Shown here: piece by piece, positions 41,135 to 47,575 of the stretch | Numbering within the stretch: position 1 is the first letter of the stretch | How the letters are laid out: the number at the start of each line of letters is the position of its first letter | NCBI GenBank assembly: GCA_001897445.1 | Contig: MKSX01000025.1 | Location: forward strand, 1-47,575 | Length of the DNA: 47,575 bases | Source of the DNA: Alphaproteobacteria bacterium 33-17 | GTDB lineage: Bacteria > Pseudomonadota > Alphaproteobacteria > Rickettsiales > 33-17 | Direction of reading: 5' to 3' | Notes under the pieces: generated by a model | The model's input: only the letters and a program-made list of their open reading frames with translations | The model's database searches: none | What the model was told of the DNA's origin: nothing | Made by a program: the position numbers and the translations under genes

Positions 41135-42235
41135 TCAATATTCAACCAATGAGTATGACGTGCTTCTACCACTTAGATCGTCCTTTTTCAGAATACCCTT
41201 TTCAATTAGATCTTTGAGATCTCTAATTGCCGTATCTTGCGAGCATTTACAAATTTTCGCCCATTTTGATGATGTTAGTTTACCTTCAAAATCCTCTAGT
41301 AAGCGGTTAATAATATTCTTTTGTCGTTCATTTAAATACTGGTCTTTAAATACATCCCAAAACTTAGCTTTTGCAAGAATATTACCAAGCAGGTTTTCAG
41401 AATCCAGAACGGCTAAAGAAAGTGTTTCAAGGAAATACTTAATCCATTCAGTTATATCAAGATTTCCTTTTTGGCTATTCTCTAATATCTCATAATATTT
41501 ACTGCGGTCTTTCTGGATTTGGCTAGACATACTATAAAATCTTTGCGGACTAGCCTCACTTCTAGCAAGTAATAATTCTGAAATAGCCCTTGCTATTCTA
41601 CCATTACCATCATCAAAAGGGTGTATTGTAACAAACCAGAAATGTGCTATTGCTGCTTTTAGAACTGGGTTTTCATTATTTGAATTATTAAACCAATCTA
41701 AAAAATGTTGCATTTCGTTTTCAATAATATGACCACTAGGTGCTTCATAATGAACCTTTTCCCTGCCATAAGCCCCTGAAACCACTTGCATAGGATCATT
41801 CTCTGGTTTCCTCCAAGAGCCAACATTAATTTTATGCATACCATTTCTTCCAGTAGGAAATAAGGCATAATGCCAATCAAAAAGCCTTTGTTTTGTTAAG
41901 GGTTTAATATTGTCCTTGGTTGCATTTAACATGACTTCAACAATACCCTCAACATTTCTATCTGCTTTATTTAACCCAGCTATTTCTATTCCCATCCTAT
42001 TAGCGATTGATGAACGTACTGCTTCAACCGATAGCTCTTCCCCTTCAATTGCACTTGTTTTAATAATCTCTTCTGTAAGAATTCTTAAAGTAGCTTCCTC
42101 CCTTAACTCAAAACCAAATTGTAACATTTTACCTAGAAGCTTGCCTTGTTGGTATCTTACATTTGCAAGCAAATCCCCAAGTATATCTTTGTTATATGAA
42201 AATCTTGGCCATAAAGGTAATTGATGAATGTACAT
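41135..42235 (-). CDS. Fic-domain protein with inhibitory helix and C-terminal winged helix
   Basis: A protein of 366 aa. The N-terminal inhibitory motif SAIEGEELS (S-x-x-x-E-G, about residue 61-67) is of class II Fic proteins. The catalytic motif HPFDDGNGRIARA (about residue 206) is intact, so AMP or another nucleotide group can be transferred to a hydroxyl side chain. The last 65 residues (NIINRLLEDFEGKLTSSKWAKICKCSQDTAIRDL in part) form a winged helix, so it probably also binds DNA. GGAGA precedes the ATG, and two GCATATTATGC palindromes lie upstream, probably its own operator. A role as a toxin-like or regulatory enzyme is likely; the target is unknown. Confidence 0.93.
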   Translation of the reverse strand: MYIHQLPLWPRFSYNKDILGDLLANVRYQQGKLLGKMLQFGFELREEATLRILTEEIIKTSAIEGEELSVEAVRSSIANRMGIEIAGLNKADRNVEGIVEVMLNATKDNIKPLTKQRLFDWHYALFPTGRNGMHKINVGSWRKPENDPMQVVSGAYGREKVHYEAPSGHIIENEMQHFLDWFNNSNNENPVLKAAIAHFWFVTIHPFDDGNGRIARAISELLLARSEASPQRFYSMSSQIQKDRSKYYEILENSQKGNLDITEWIKYFLETLSLAVLDSENLLGNILAKAKFWDVFKDQYLNERQKNIINRLLEDFEGKLTSSKWAKICKCSQDTAIRDLKDLIEKGILKKDDLSGRSTSYSLVEY

Positions 42236-42243
42236 CGCTATCT

Positions 42244-42315
42244 CCGCATATTATGCATAGATTATATCACATTTTCAACGCAATAACAACATTATTCACC
42301 GCATATTATGCGTAG
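42244..42315 (-). promoter_or_regulatory. Two GCATATTATGC operators upstream of the Fic gene
   Basis: CCGCATATTATGCATAG (42244-42260) and CCGCATATTATGCGTAG (42299-42315) are direct repeats with a palindromic core GCATA-T-TATGC. A partial third copy (CTCCGCATTG) is at 42331. The Fic protein's winged helix is the obvious candidate ligand. Confidence 0.65.
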
Positions 42316-42444
42316 AATAATGAATATAATCTCCGCATTGTTAAAATACGGCTTTTTAATTCAGGAATAATAAGGTCTAATAATATAGACTATAAGGCAT
42401 TACCCAATACTTTATGGATTTATTGGTGATTATTGGAATACTTC

Positions 42445-42470
42445 AAGGGCATTGATGACTCTTTGCCCTT
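42445..42470. other. Hairpin between the Fic promoter and traA
   Basis: AAGGGCA and TGCCCTT form a 7-bp stem with a 12-nt loop. It lies downstream of the traA stop and may be a weak terminator; no long T-run follows. The rest of 42316-42541 holds no gene. Confidence 0.35.
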
Positions 42471-42541
42471 TTCAGAAAGGTAAGCTTTTTTACGCGGCTA
42501 ATTCAACTTTAGATTTATTACGTCGTAAAGACAAGATTAAA

Positions 42542-45500
42542 CTACATTTTAAAGCCGTTTGGTTTTATATTTATATTATTAGCATCAGCATTAACCTTTA
42601 AATCAATTAGTATTGAATCAAGATGTTTTAATTTTTCCTCTTTCATCTTAGAAGGTATATATTTACTATCCGCTAAATTATTACTTATATTAAGAGCTTT
42701 TTCACTTAGACTCTGTTCTTGTAGGATATCCTGAATCTTAAGCTTGGCTGCAACAAGCTTTTCTTCTGCTATTTTACTTATAATAACTGCATCTTCTCTT
42801 TTTCTAAGTGAAAATCTTAGTTTCTCACTATACTCTTTAAATTTGACAGCTCTTTCTTGATATTTTTGACCTTTACTAAAGATCCTATTTAAAATACCTC
42901 CGTATTGCTTCTTAAAGTGTTCATTTAAGTCAAGCTGGTCAAAACTTGGTGATTCTAAAGTCTGAATAACCTTATCGGCTATTTCTGGGTAATTATTAGT
43001 AATATGAGTTTTATAGTCCTCAACATTTGATGCTGTAATTCTTATTGTTTCTTTTGCAGAATATAACTCATCCCTTAATTTAGATATCTCTTTATCTAAA
43101 TTAATAATAGCTTCTAATTCTTTTACCTCTTCATTGTGCTGGCTGATTCTAATAGCCATAATGCTTTTATATTCCTGTGCCTGCTGCATAAAGCTATCTT
43201 TCTGCATTACATCTAAAACACATCCGTCAACTTTATCAGATATATTAGCTTCGAATCTATAAATACGGTCTACTAAATTGTTAAGAACCTCGTATTGGGC
43301 TTCGTCCATGAATCTACCGATTTTTTCTTTGGTATTTTGGATTTTTACAAGTAATTTATTATATTCCTTACCTTTGCGTTTAACTTCAACAAACTCTTTT
43401 GCTGCTTCTAATAAAATCTCTTTTTTCTGTATTTCTTCAGCATTAACGTCTTTGTTTGTCTCTAGTAATTTGATTTCTTTGGTGAGCTCCTCAATCTTGT
43501 ATTCTTCTTTGTTTATTACAACTGCAAACATTTCAAGCTGCCTTTCTAACTCAAGAAGGGTTTCCTTATCCTCATTGATGTTTTTAAAGACTTCTACGAC
43601 TTGATCACGAATGAATGAATCCTTTTTACTTTTCAGTCCAAATGCTATCTGTTCATCACTATAAATATCATAAATATATTGATAATGATTATTATCTTTG
43701 ATGTCTTTTATTGACTGTGCATTTTGAACTAATGAATCAAATTCTTTATCATTTAAGATCTCAAGACAAAGATTAACATTGCAGGTTCTAACAATCTCGT
43801 CTGCTAGCAATATACCTTTAGGAGTATTAGCATGCTCCAAGAATTCTTTAATCTTAGCTTTTTGCTTCTCGGTAAAGTCACTTGTTGCAAGCAACTTGGC
43901 ATCTTTTAATAGCTTGAGTTTGTTATAACCAGCTTCTTGAACATACATTTTTGCTTTTTCGTAATCATTCAATATACTTTGAGCTAATTCCTTTCTTCTA
44001 CTAAATAATGCAGGGAGTGTTTTAGAGCGTTCCTCAACATTCTCATAATCTTTATACAAATCAAATATTCTTTCATTAACCTGTTTATACTCTTTAACAT
44101 CCCTAAAAGCGTTATCTTCGTATTCAAGTTCTCTTTGGCTTTTTTGGAAGCTAATAACGTTATATTTAACTGCTCTTCTTGCAAGTTTTGCAGCTAGTTT
44201 AAATACTATGTTGTCGTTAGGTTTAATATTAAAGCTCTTCTTATCATAATATAGTTTTAATTTCGCTTTATGCCTTGTAAGTAAAGGATAAGATAGGTTT
44301 GAATCAAGTGTTTTGGTAAGTAAGGCATACACGCTTTCAACCGAGCCGCCCTGCCACTTGTTAATTGTTGCCGCATATGCGTGTGTTATATGGTTATATT
44401 TCGTAACGTCTATCTTCTTAATGCCTTCGCCAACTACATCAATAGTAAGGATATCCCCTTTAATCTCAAGTATCTTACCCGTCATACCGTTACGAATATT
44501 GTAATCTTTATATTCATTTTGTAAGAACATAATTCGGTCGCCAACTGAGAAGTTAAGGTAATTACCCTTAGCAACTTTAATTTTAAACTGCTCTTTCAGC
44601 CTTCCAGCCTTAATATAAAGATTTCTAACTAACTGGTTCAGCTCATCTACTTCTTTATTGTTTCTTGTTAGTATTATTGAATCATCAAAGTTTGACTTAC
44701 CTTCCAGTACGTCAGTCACTATATCAATTGCAGCCATCTTTTTGGCTTGCTCTAAATTCTCATACTCTCTAAAACACTTATTCTCATTATATAAACTTAA
44801 AGCTTCATAAAACTCATCATTAGCCATGTGAATAGTTGCTTTTCTTTGCCATTCATCCCTTTGCCTACGAACCTCTGTTAGTTCATATGTACCAAGCTTA
44901 TGACCAAGATATCCAAACAATTGACCTGCATCAATTGGCTGCGCTTGGTTAATATCACCAACCATTACCACTTTAGCGCCTACTCTTTCCACAATCTTTA
45001 GTACTTCACGTATTTTTCTAGCATCAAGCATTCCCGATTCATCAATGACAAGAATATCACCTCTTTTTAGGTCTCTATGATATTTTCTTAAGAACATTTC
45101 GGCAGTGGAGAATTCAATTCCTGTTTCATTATAACCATTTCGTGCAGCTGCCCCAGCAAGAGCTATACCATACATTTTGGTACCTTTTGAGGTTTGTTTA
45201 GTAAGCTCTTTAAACCTCAACAATAACCTTGTTTTACCTGCACCAGCAACCCCTTGAATAATAGATATATTGTTAGACTTAAGAACATGGCGAACAGCTC
45301 CCTGCTGAGGAATTGATAAATCCGTAAGCCCAAGCATTCTTTCAAATTCGGAACTATAATATACATCAGACTTAGTTTTATTAAGCTTATTCACTAAAGT
45401 TAAAATATCTTCTTCAACTTTAATATATTCCCAAGTACTATATATGTTCTCGCCTTTTAAAGTTTGTCTAGGCATAAGCCTTAAGTGGTTTTTAATTATA

Positions 45501-47086
45501 TGCTCTCTAAGCAAAATATTGATTTTTTTATCTGCTTGCTCGACACTAACATGCTGATTAATCGCCCTAGTAAGGTCATTTTTAGTAAAGACACCTAATT
45601 TTTCTGATAACTCTTTGACTACCTTATTAGATAAGTCTTTAATATCCTTATCTATTTTAAATTCAATACCATCAGATTCACGTGCTTTTAATATTAAATC
45701 ATCAACGTTTACTTTAACGCCAAGCTTAGATTGAATAACTTCGTCAATCTGAGAATTGGACATGCTATTGAGGGTAAATCTCGAGATAAAGTGACGGGCT
45801 TTAGAATCTTTGGCAATTTCAAATATGTTTGCTTTAGCAAAGTTTAACACTTCATCTTTCAATGTTTTATCTGCTTTATTTGAAATAATCCTTATAGCTT
45901 TATTAAGGTCATGATCTGTAAAGAATCCTTTACTTTTACGGCAAAACTCTTCGAAGTATTTAGCCGCTAAACTAATTCTTTTCTCTTTGTTAAGTTCTCC
46001 AGAATTACTAGAATTAGCTTCAGGATCTTCAGTATTTGAAGCGTCAAAGGATTCATTATCTGAGCTTGAATCATTCTTATCCTTGATAGCACCTTCTAAG
46101 TTATTGAGGTGTTCTAGTAGATCAGTTGACTTATACTTTTTCCCTTTTTTAAACGCTGCCAGCATATCACTACCAGTTAGCTCAGCCATATATAAATCCA
46201 AGAATTCTTGAAAGCTCTCATCTTTTCCAAGCTTCTGATAAACAGGCTGACATATATTATATAATTGGTCTAAAATTTCCTTATTTGTGAAGTTTACATA
46301 CTTATGGCATACCAATTTTAAGAGCTGTATAGGATCTTGAATTATAAGCATCGCATTCTTTAAACGGACATCATTATTATGATCAATACGATCTGCAAAA
46401 CCATCAATTTGATACTTGATTCTAGCTGCATATCCCTCATGTATTGTTGCTTGGACATCAAGCCCTAAATCCTTATAAGATTTATTAGTAATGCGAATAT
46501 CAAGTCCTCTTTTTACAAAGTACTCATTGGAAAAGGTTGCCCAATCCTCACGTATTGTATCCAGAAAATCTTCTTTATCAATTTCACGGTTTTTCTTCGC
46601 AGAAAACCCGTCTTTTTCAATTGCCCTTGTTGTTACAACCACATGTGCATGAGGATTGTGTTTTTTGTCAATATGAACGGCATAGTTTGCAACTAATGAA
46701 TGCTTATAAACAAAGTTCTGATTAATAAAGTTTTCTAATAAAACAATGTTATCTTCCATAGATATTTCATTATGAAGGGCTATCGTTAAGTCTCTTACAT
46801 AACGTGCATCTTTTCTTTTTTCAGCTTGTATTATTTTATCTACTAAACTTTGTTCATCTAAACACCAACTTGGGGCATGACTTGGTGCTAATATCTTAGA
46901 ACTGTAAAGTCCTTGTTTACGAGTAAAATCTTTAGTATCAAAGGTTTTTACATTTGTATCATGGTCAATATTTGTCTCAATTAAACGCTGCGTTAGGCGA
47001 TATGCGAGGCATGCAACTAGGCTACGATCAGATCCATCTGCTCGTTTTGCTCCAATATACCAATAATACAAATGATAGATAGCCAT
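42542..47086 (-). CDS. traA: TraA relaxase-helicase (MobQ/Ti type)
   Basis: A protein of 1514 aa. The N-terminal MobA/MobL relaxase domain begins MAIYHLYYWYIG and contains the metal-binding HIDKKHNPHAHVVV (about residue 131-145). An SF1 helicase of the TraI/RecD type follows: Walker A GVAGAGKTRLLL (about 612), ILVIDESGML, MVGDINQAQPIDAG and HAYAATINKWQGGS. The last 500 residues are long charged helices, probably coiled coil (ELERQLEMFAVVINKEEYK). The enzyme nicks oriT, stays bound to the 5' end and unwinds DNA for transfer. The gene is divergent from traC with oriT between them, the Ti-plasmid arrangement. Confidence 0.96.
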   Translation of the reverse strand: MAIYHLYYWYIGAKRADGSDRSLVACLAYRLTQRLIETNIDHDTNVKTFDTKDFTRKQGLYSSKILAPSHAPSWCLDEQSLVDKIIQAEKRKDARYVRDLTIALHNEISMEDNIVLLENFINQNFVYKHSLVANYAVHIDKKHNPHAHVVVTTRAIEKDGFSAKKNREIDKEDFLDTIREDWATFSNEYFVKRGLDIRITNKSYKDLGLDVQATIHEGYAARIKYQIDGFADRIDHNNDVRLKNAMLIIQDPIQLLKLVCHKYVNFTNKEILDQLYNICQPVYQKLGKDESFQEFLDLYMAELTGSDMLAAFKKGKKYKSTDLLEHLNNLEGAIKDKNDSSSDNESFDASNTEDPEANSSNSGELNKEKRISLAAKYFEEFCRKSKGFFTDHDLNKAIRIISNKADKTLKDEVLNFAKANIFEIAKDSKARHFISRFTLNSMSNSQIDEVIQSKLGVKVNVDDLILKARESDGIEFKIDKDIKDLSNKVVKELSEKLGVFTKNDLTRAINQHVSVEQADKKINILLREHIIKNHLRLMPRQTLKGENIYSTWEYIKVEEDILTLVNKLNKTKSDVYYSSEFERMLGLTDLSIPQQGAVRHVLKSNNISIIQGVAGAGKTRLLLRFKELTKQTSKGTKMYGIALAGAAARNGYNETGIEFSTAEMFLRKYHRDLKRGDILVIDESGMLDARKIREVLKIVERVGAKVVMVGDINQAQPIDAGQLFGYLGHKLGTYELTEVRRQRDEWQRKATIHMANDEFYEALSLYNENKCFREYENLEQAKKMAAIDIVTDVLEGKSNFDDSIILTRNNKEVDELNQLVRNLYIKAGRLKEQFKIKVAKGNYLNFSVGDRIMFLQNEYKDYNIRNGMTGKILEIKGDILTIDVVGEGIKKIDVTKYNHITHAYAATINKWQGGSVESVYALLTKTLDSNLSYPLLTRHKAKLKLYYDKKSFNIKPNDNIVFKLAAKLARRAVKYNVISFQKSQRELEYEDNAFRDVKEYKQVNERIFDLYKDYENVEERSKTLPALFSRRKELAQSILNDYEKAKMYVQEAGYNKLKLLKDAKLLATSDFTEKQKAKIKEFLEHANTPKGILLADEIVRTCNVNLCLEILNDKEFDSLVQNAQSIKDIKDNNHYQYIYDIYSDEQIAFGLKSKKDSFIRDQVVEVFKNINEDKETLLELERQLEMFAVVINKEEYKIEELTKEIKLLETNKDVNAEEIQKKEILLEAAKEFVEVKRKGKEYNKLLVKIQNTKEKIGRFMDEAQYEVLNNLVDRIYRFEANISDKVDGCVLDVMQKDSFMQQAQEYKSIMAIRISQHNEEVKELEAIINLDKEISKLRDELYSAKETIRITASNVEDYKTHITNNYPEIADKVIQTLESPSFDQLDLNEHFKKQYGGILNRIFSKGQKYQERAVKFKEYSEKLRFSLRKREDAVIISKIAEEKLVAAKLKIQDILQEQSLSEKALNISNNLADSKYIPSKMKEEKLKHLDSILIDLKVNADANNINIKPNGFKM

Positions 47087-47104
47087 ATTTACTCATTTCG
47101 CCCT

Positions 47105-47130
47105 GCATTGTTCACAATGCGTAAGTGCGC
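47105..47130 (+). other. oriT: oriT with hairpin and nic core
   Basis: GCATTGT-TC-ACAATGC (47105-47120) is a perfect 7-bp inverted repeat directly followed by GTAAGTGCGC (47121-47130). TAAGTGCGC is the conserved nic core of MobQ origins such as RSF1010 and Ti, and an inverted repeat just 5' of it is standard. The site lies 19 nt from the traA start. The nick would be near the end of the core. Confidence 0.85.
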
Positions 47131-47271
47131 TATTCCGATTCCTCAGAATAGATTATAACCTATGGTTTCGCAACTTGCAAGACTAGTTGCTTATATTTTG
47201 TTAATTTTAAGGGGTTCATTGCCACCCCTATAACCCGCTAGGATATTAAACAATAAAGGTGATTAATTTGT

Positions 47272-47301
47272 TTGACTTTGTTTTACACCCTGAGTTATAA
47301 T
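47272..47301 (+). promoter_or_regulatory. Sigma-70 promoter for traC-traD-pld
   Basis: TTGACT (47272-47277) and TATAAT (47296-47301) are 18 nt apart. Upstream, AGGGGT and ACCCCT (about 47209-47228) form a hairpin; downstream, GGGGTGTAACGCCCC (near 47350) forms another. The transcript would lead into traC, 96 nt further on. Confidence 0.75.
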
Positions 47302-47396
47302 TTAATTTACAGGCAAGCAGGGATGCTTAATGTCTGTCAATGAAGGTGATGGGGTGTAACGCCCCTTCCCTATAACTATTTGTATTGGCATAAATT

Positions 47397-47575
47397 ATGA
47401 GTAACATATTAGATAAGATTAAAGCATTAGAAGCTGAAAAACTTGAACTAATTGAAAAAAGACGCACTGAGATTATCAAGGTTTTAGATAAGCTAGGTCT
47501 CTTGTTTTGTGAGGACGAGTATATTATAGGTGCGTTAGTTAAAGTTAAGGAAGCAAAGGACAATGATGACAAAGT
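47397..47575 (+). CDS. traC: TraC, Ti-type conjugal transfer protein (3' end at window edge)
   Basis: The first 59 codons are in the window: MSNILDKIKALEAEKLELIE then KRRTEIIKVLDKLGLLFCED and IIGALVKVKEA. A short helical start followed by a LG-containing block is the TraC pattern of Ti-type plasmids, where traC and traD are divergent from traA. If the window closes on itself the frame ends at TAG, base 17-19, for 65 aa in all. The junction with traD fits the expected gene order. Confidence 0.65.
   Translation, partial: MSNILDKIKALEAEKLELIEKRRTEIIKVLDKLGLLFCEDEYIIGALVKVKEAKDNDDK

Noticed and set aside
42445..42470. Strong terminator for traA
   Set aside because: The stem is short and lacks a T-run on the minus strand, so it is kept only as a weak hairpin.
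1..47575. CRISPR arrays, tRNA and rRNA genes
   Set aside because: No regular repeat-spacer series, and no cloverleaf or rRNA-like conserved stretches were seen.

Overview
The window is AT-rich and gene-dense, and it looks like a complete conjugative plasmid of an obligate intracellular alphaproteobacterium, most likely a member of the Rickettsiales. Support for the host comes from a close relative of the rickettsial 17-kDa surface lipoprotein, a rickettsial-style phospholipase D, Ti-type TraA/TraC/TraD proteins, and palindromic elements of the Rickettsia type, one of them inserted inside a coding sequence. Support for a plasmid comes from a rep-like gene, a parA/RHH partition pair, several toxin-antitoxin modules, an oriT with a recognisable nic core, and a relaxase. 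A traC gene runs off the right edge and a traD gene enters at the left edge on the same strand. Joining the two ends closes traC after 65 codons, so the 47,575 bases are probably one circle opened at the traC/traD junction.

Layout: 1-880 traD and pld; 1118-3605 an RHH regulator, a rep-like HTH protein and a degenerate DnaB-like ATPase; 3752-5040 a tnpB-only IS element with its probable guide RNA; 5100-6250 the partition locus; 6304-10427 a minus-strand operon of three unrecognised proteins; 10476-12341 a 17-kDa-antigen lipoprotein and an unrecognised protein; 12367-14126 a palindromic element, a possible LuxR-type sensor domain, a non-cleaving S24-type repressor and the T4SS promoter; 14189-26558 a complete P-type VirB/VirD4 secretion operon in the order B2-B3-B4-B5-B6-B7-B8-B9-B10-unknown-B11-D4-B1; 26597-28693 a second, longer relative of the unknown protein at 11139; 28747-37284 a umuC remnant, a lipoprotein with a phosphotransferase fold, and a copper-resistance island (multicopper oxidase fused to a CopB-like barrel, cytochrome b561, a small Met-rich peptide, a CDF exporter, a CsoR repressor and a CopA ATPase); 37323-37457 an infA-like remnant; 37925-42315 stability genes (YafQ module, Phd-integrase pair, HigBA-like pair, antitoxin-like gene, Fic protein); 42542-47575 the TraA relaxase-helicase, oriT and traC.

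How it works together: TraA would nick the oriT at 47105-47130 and VirD4 would deliver the relaxase to the VirB channel. Two promoters, one for the T4SS operon and one for the 17-kDa lipoprotein with its neighbour, carry the same 15-bp palindrome (GTTATAnnnTATAAC) exactly 6 nt upstream of a TTGACA box. This suggests one plasmid regulator, possibly the divergent S24-like protein, controls secretion and its surface accessory genes together.

The most striking points are: (1) a gene inside the T4SS operon whose reading frame is split at A_AAA_AAG, the dnaX-type slippery heptamer, in the correct phase for a -1 shift; (2) two palindromic elements with compensatory stem changes, one inserted in frame ahead of the VirB9 signal peptide; (3) the shared operator-promoter architecture; (4) an unrecognised protein family present on both sides of the T4SS; (5) a multicopper oxidase fused to an outer-membrane barrel. 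All calls come from reading the sequence; no database search was run.
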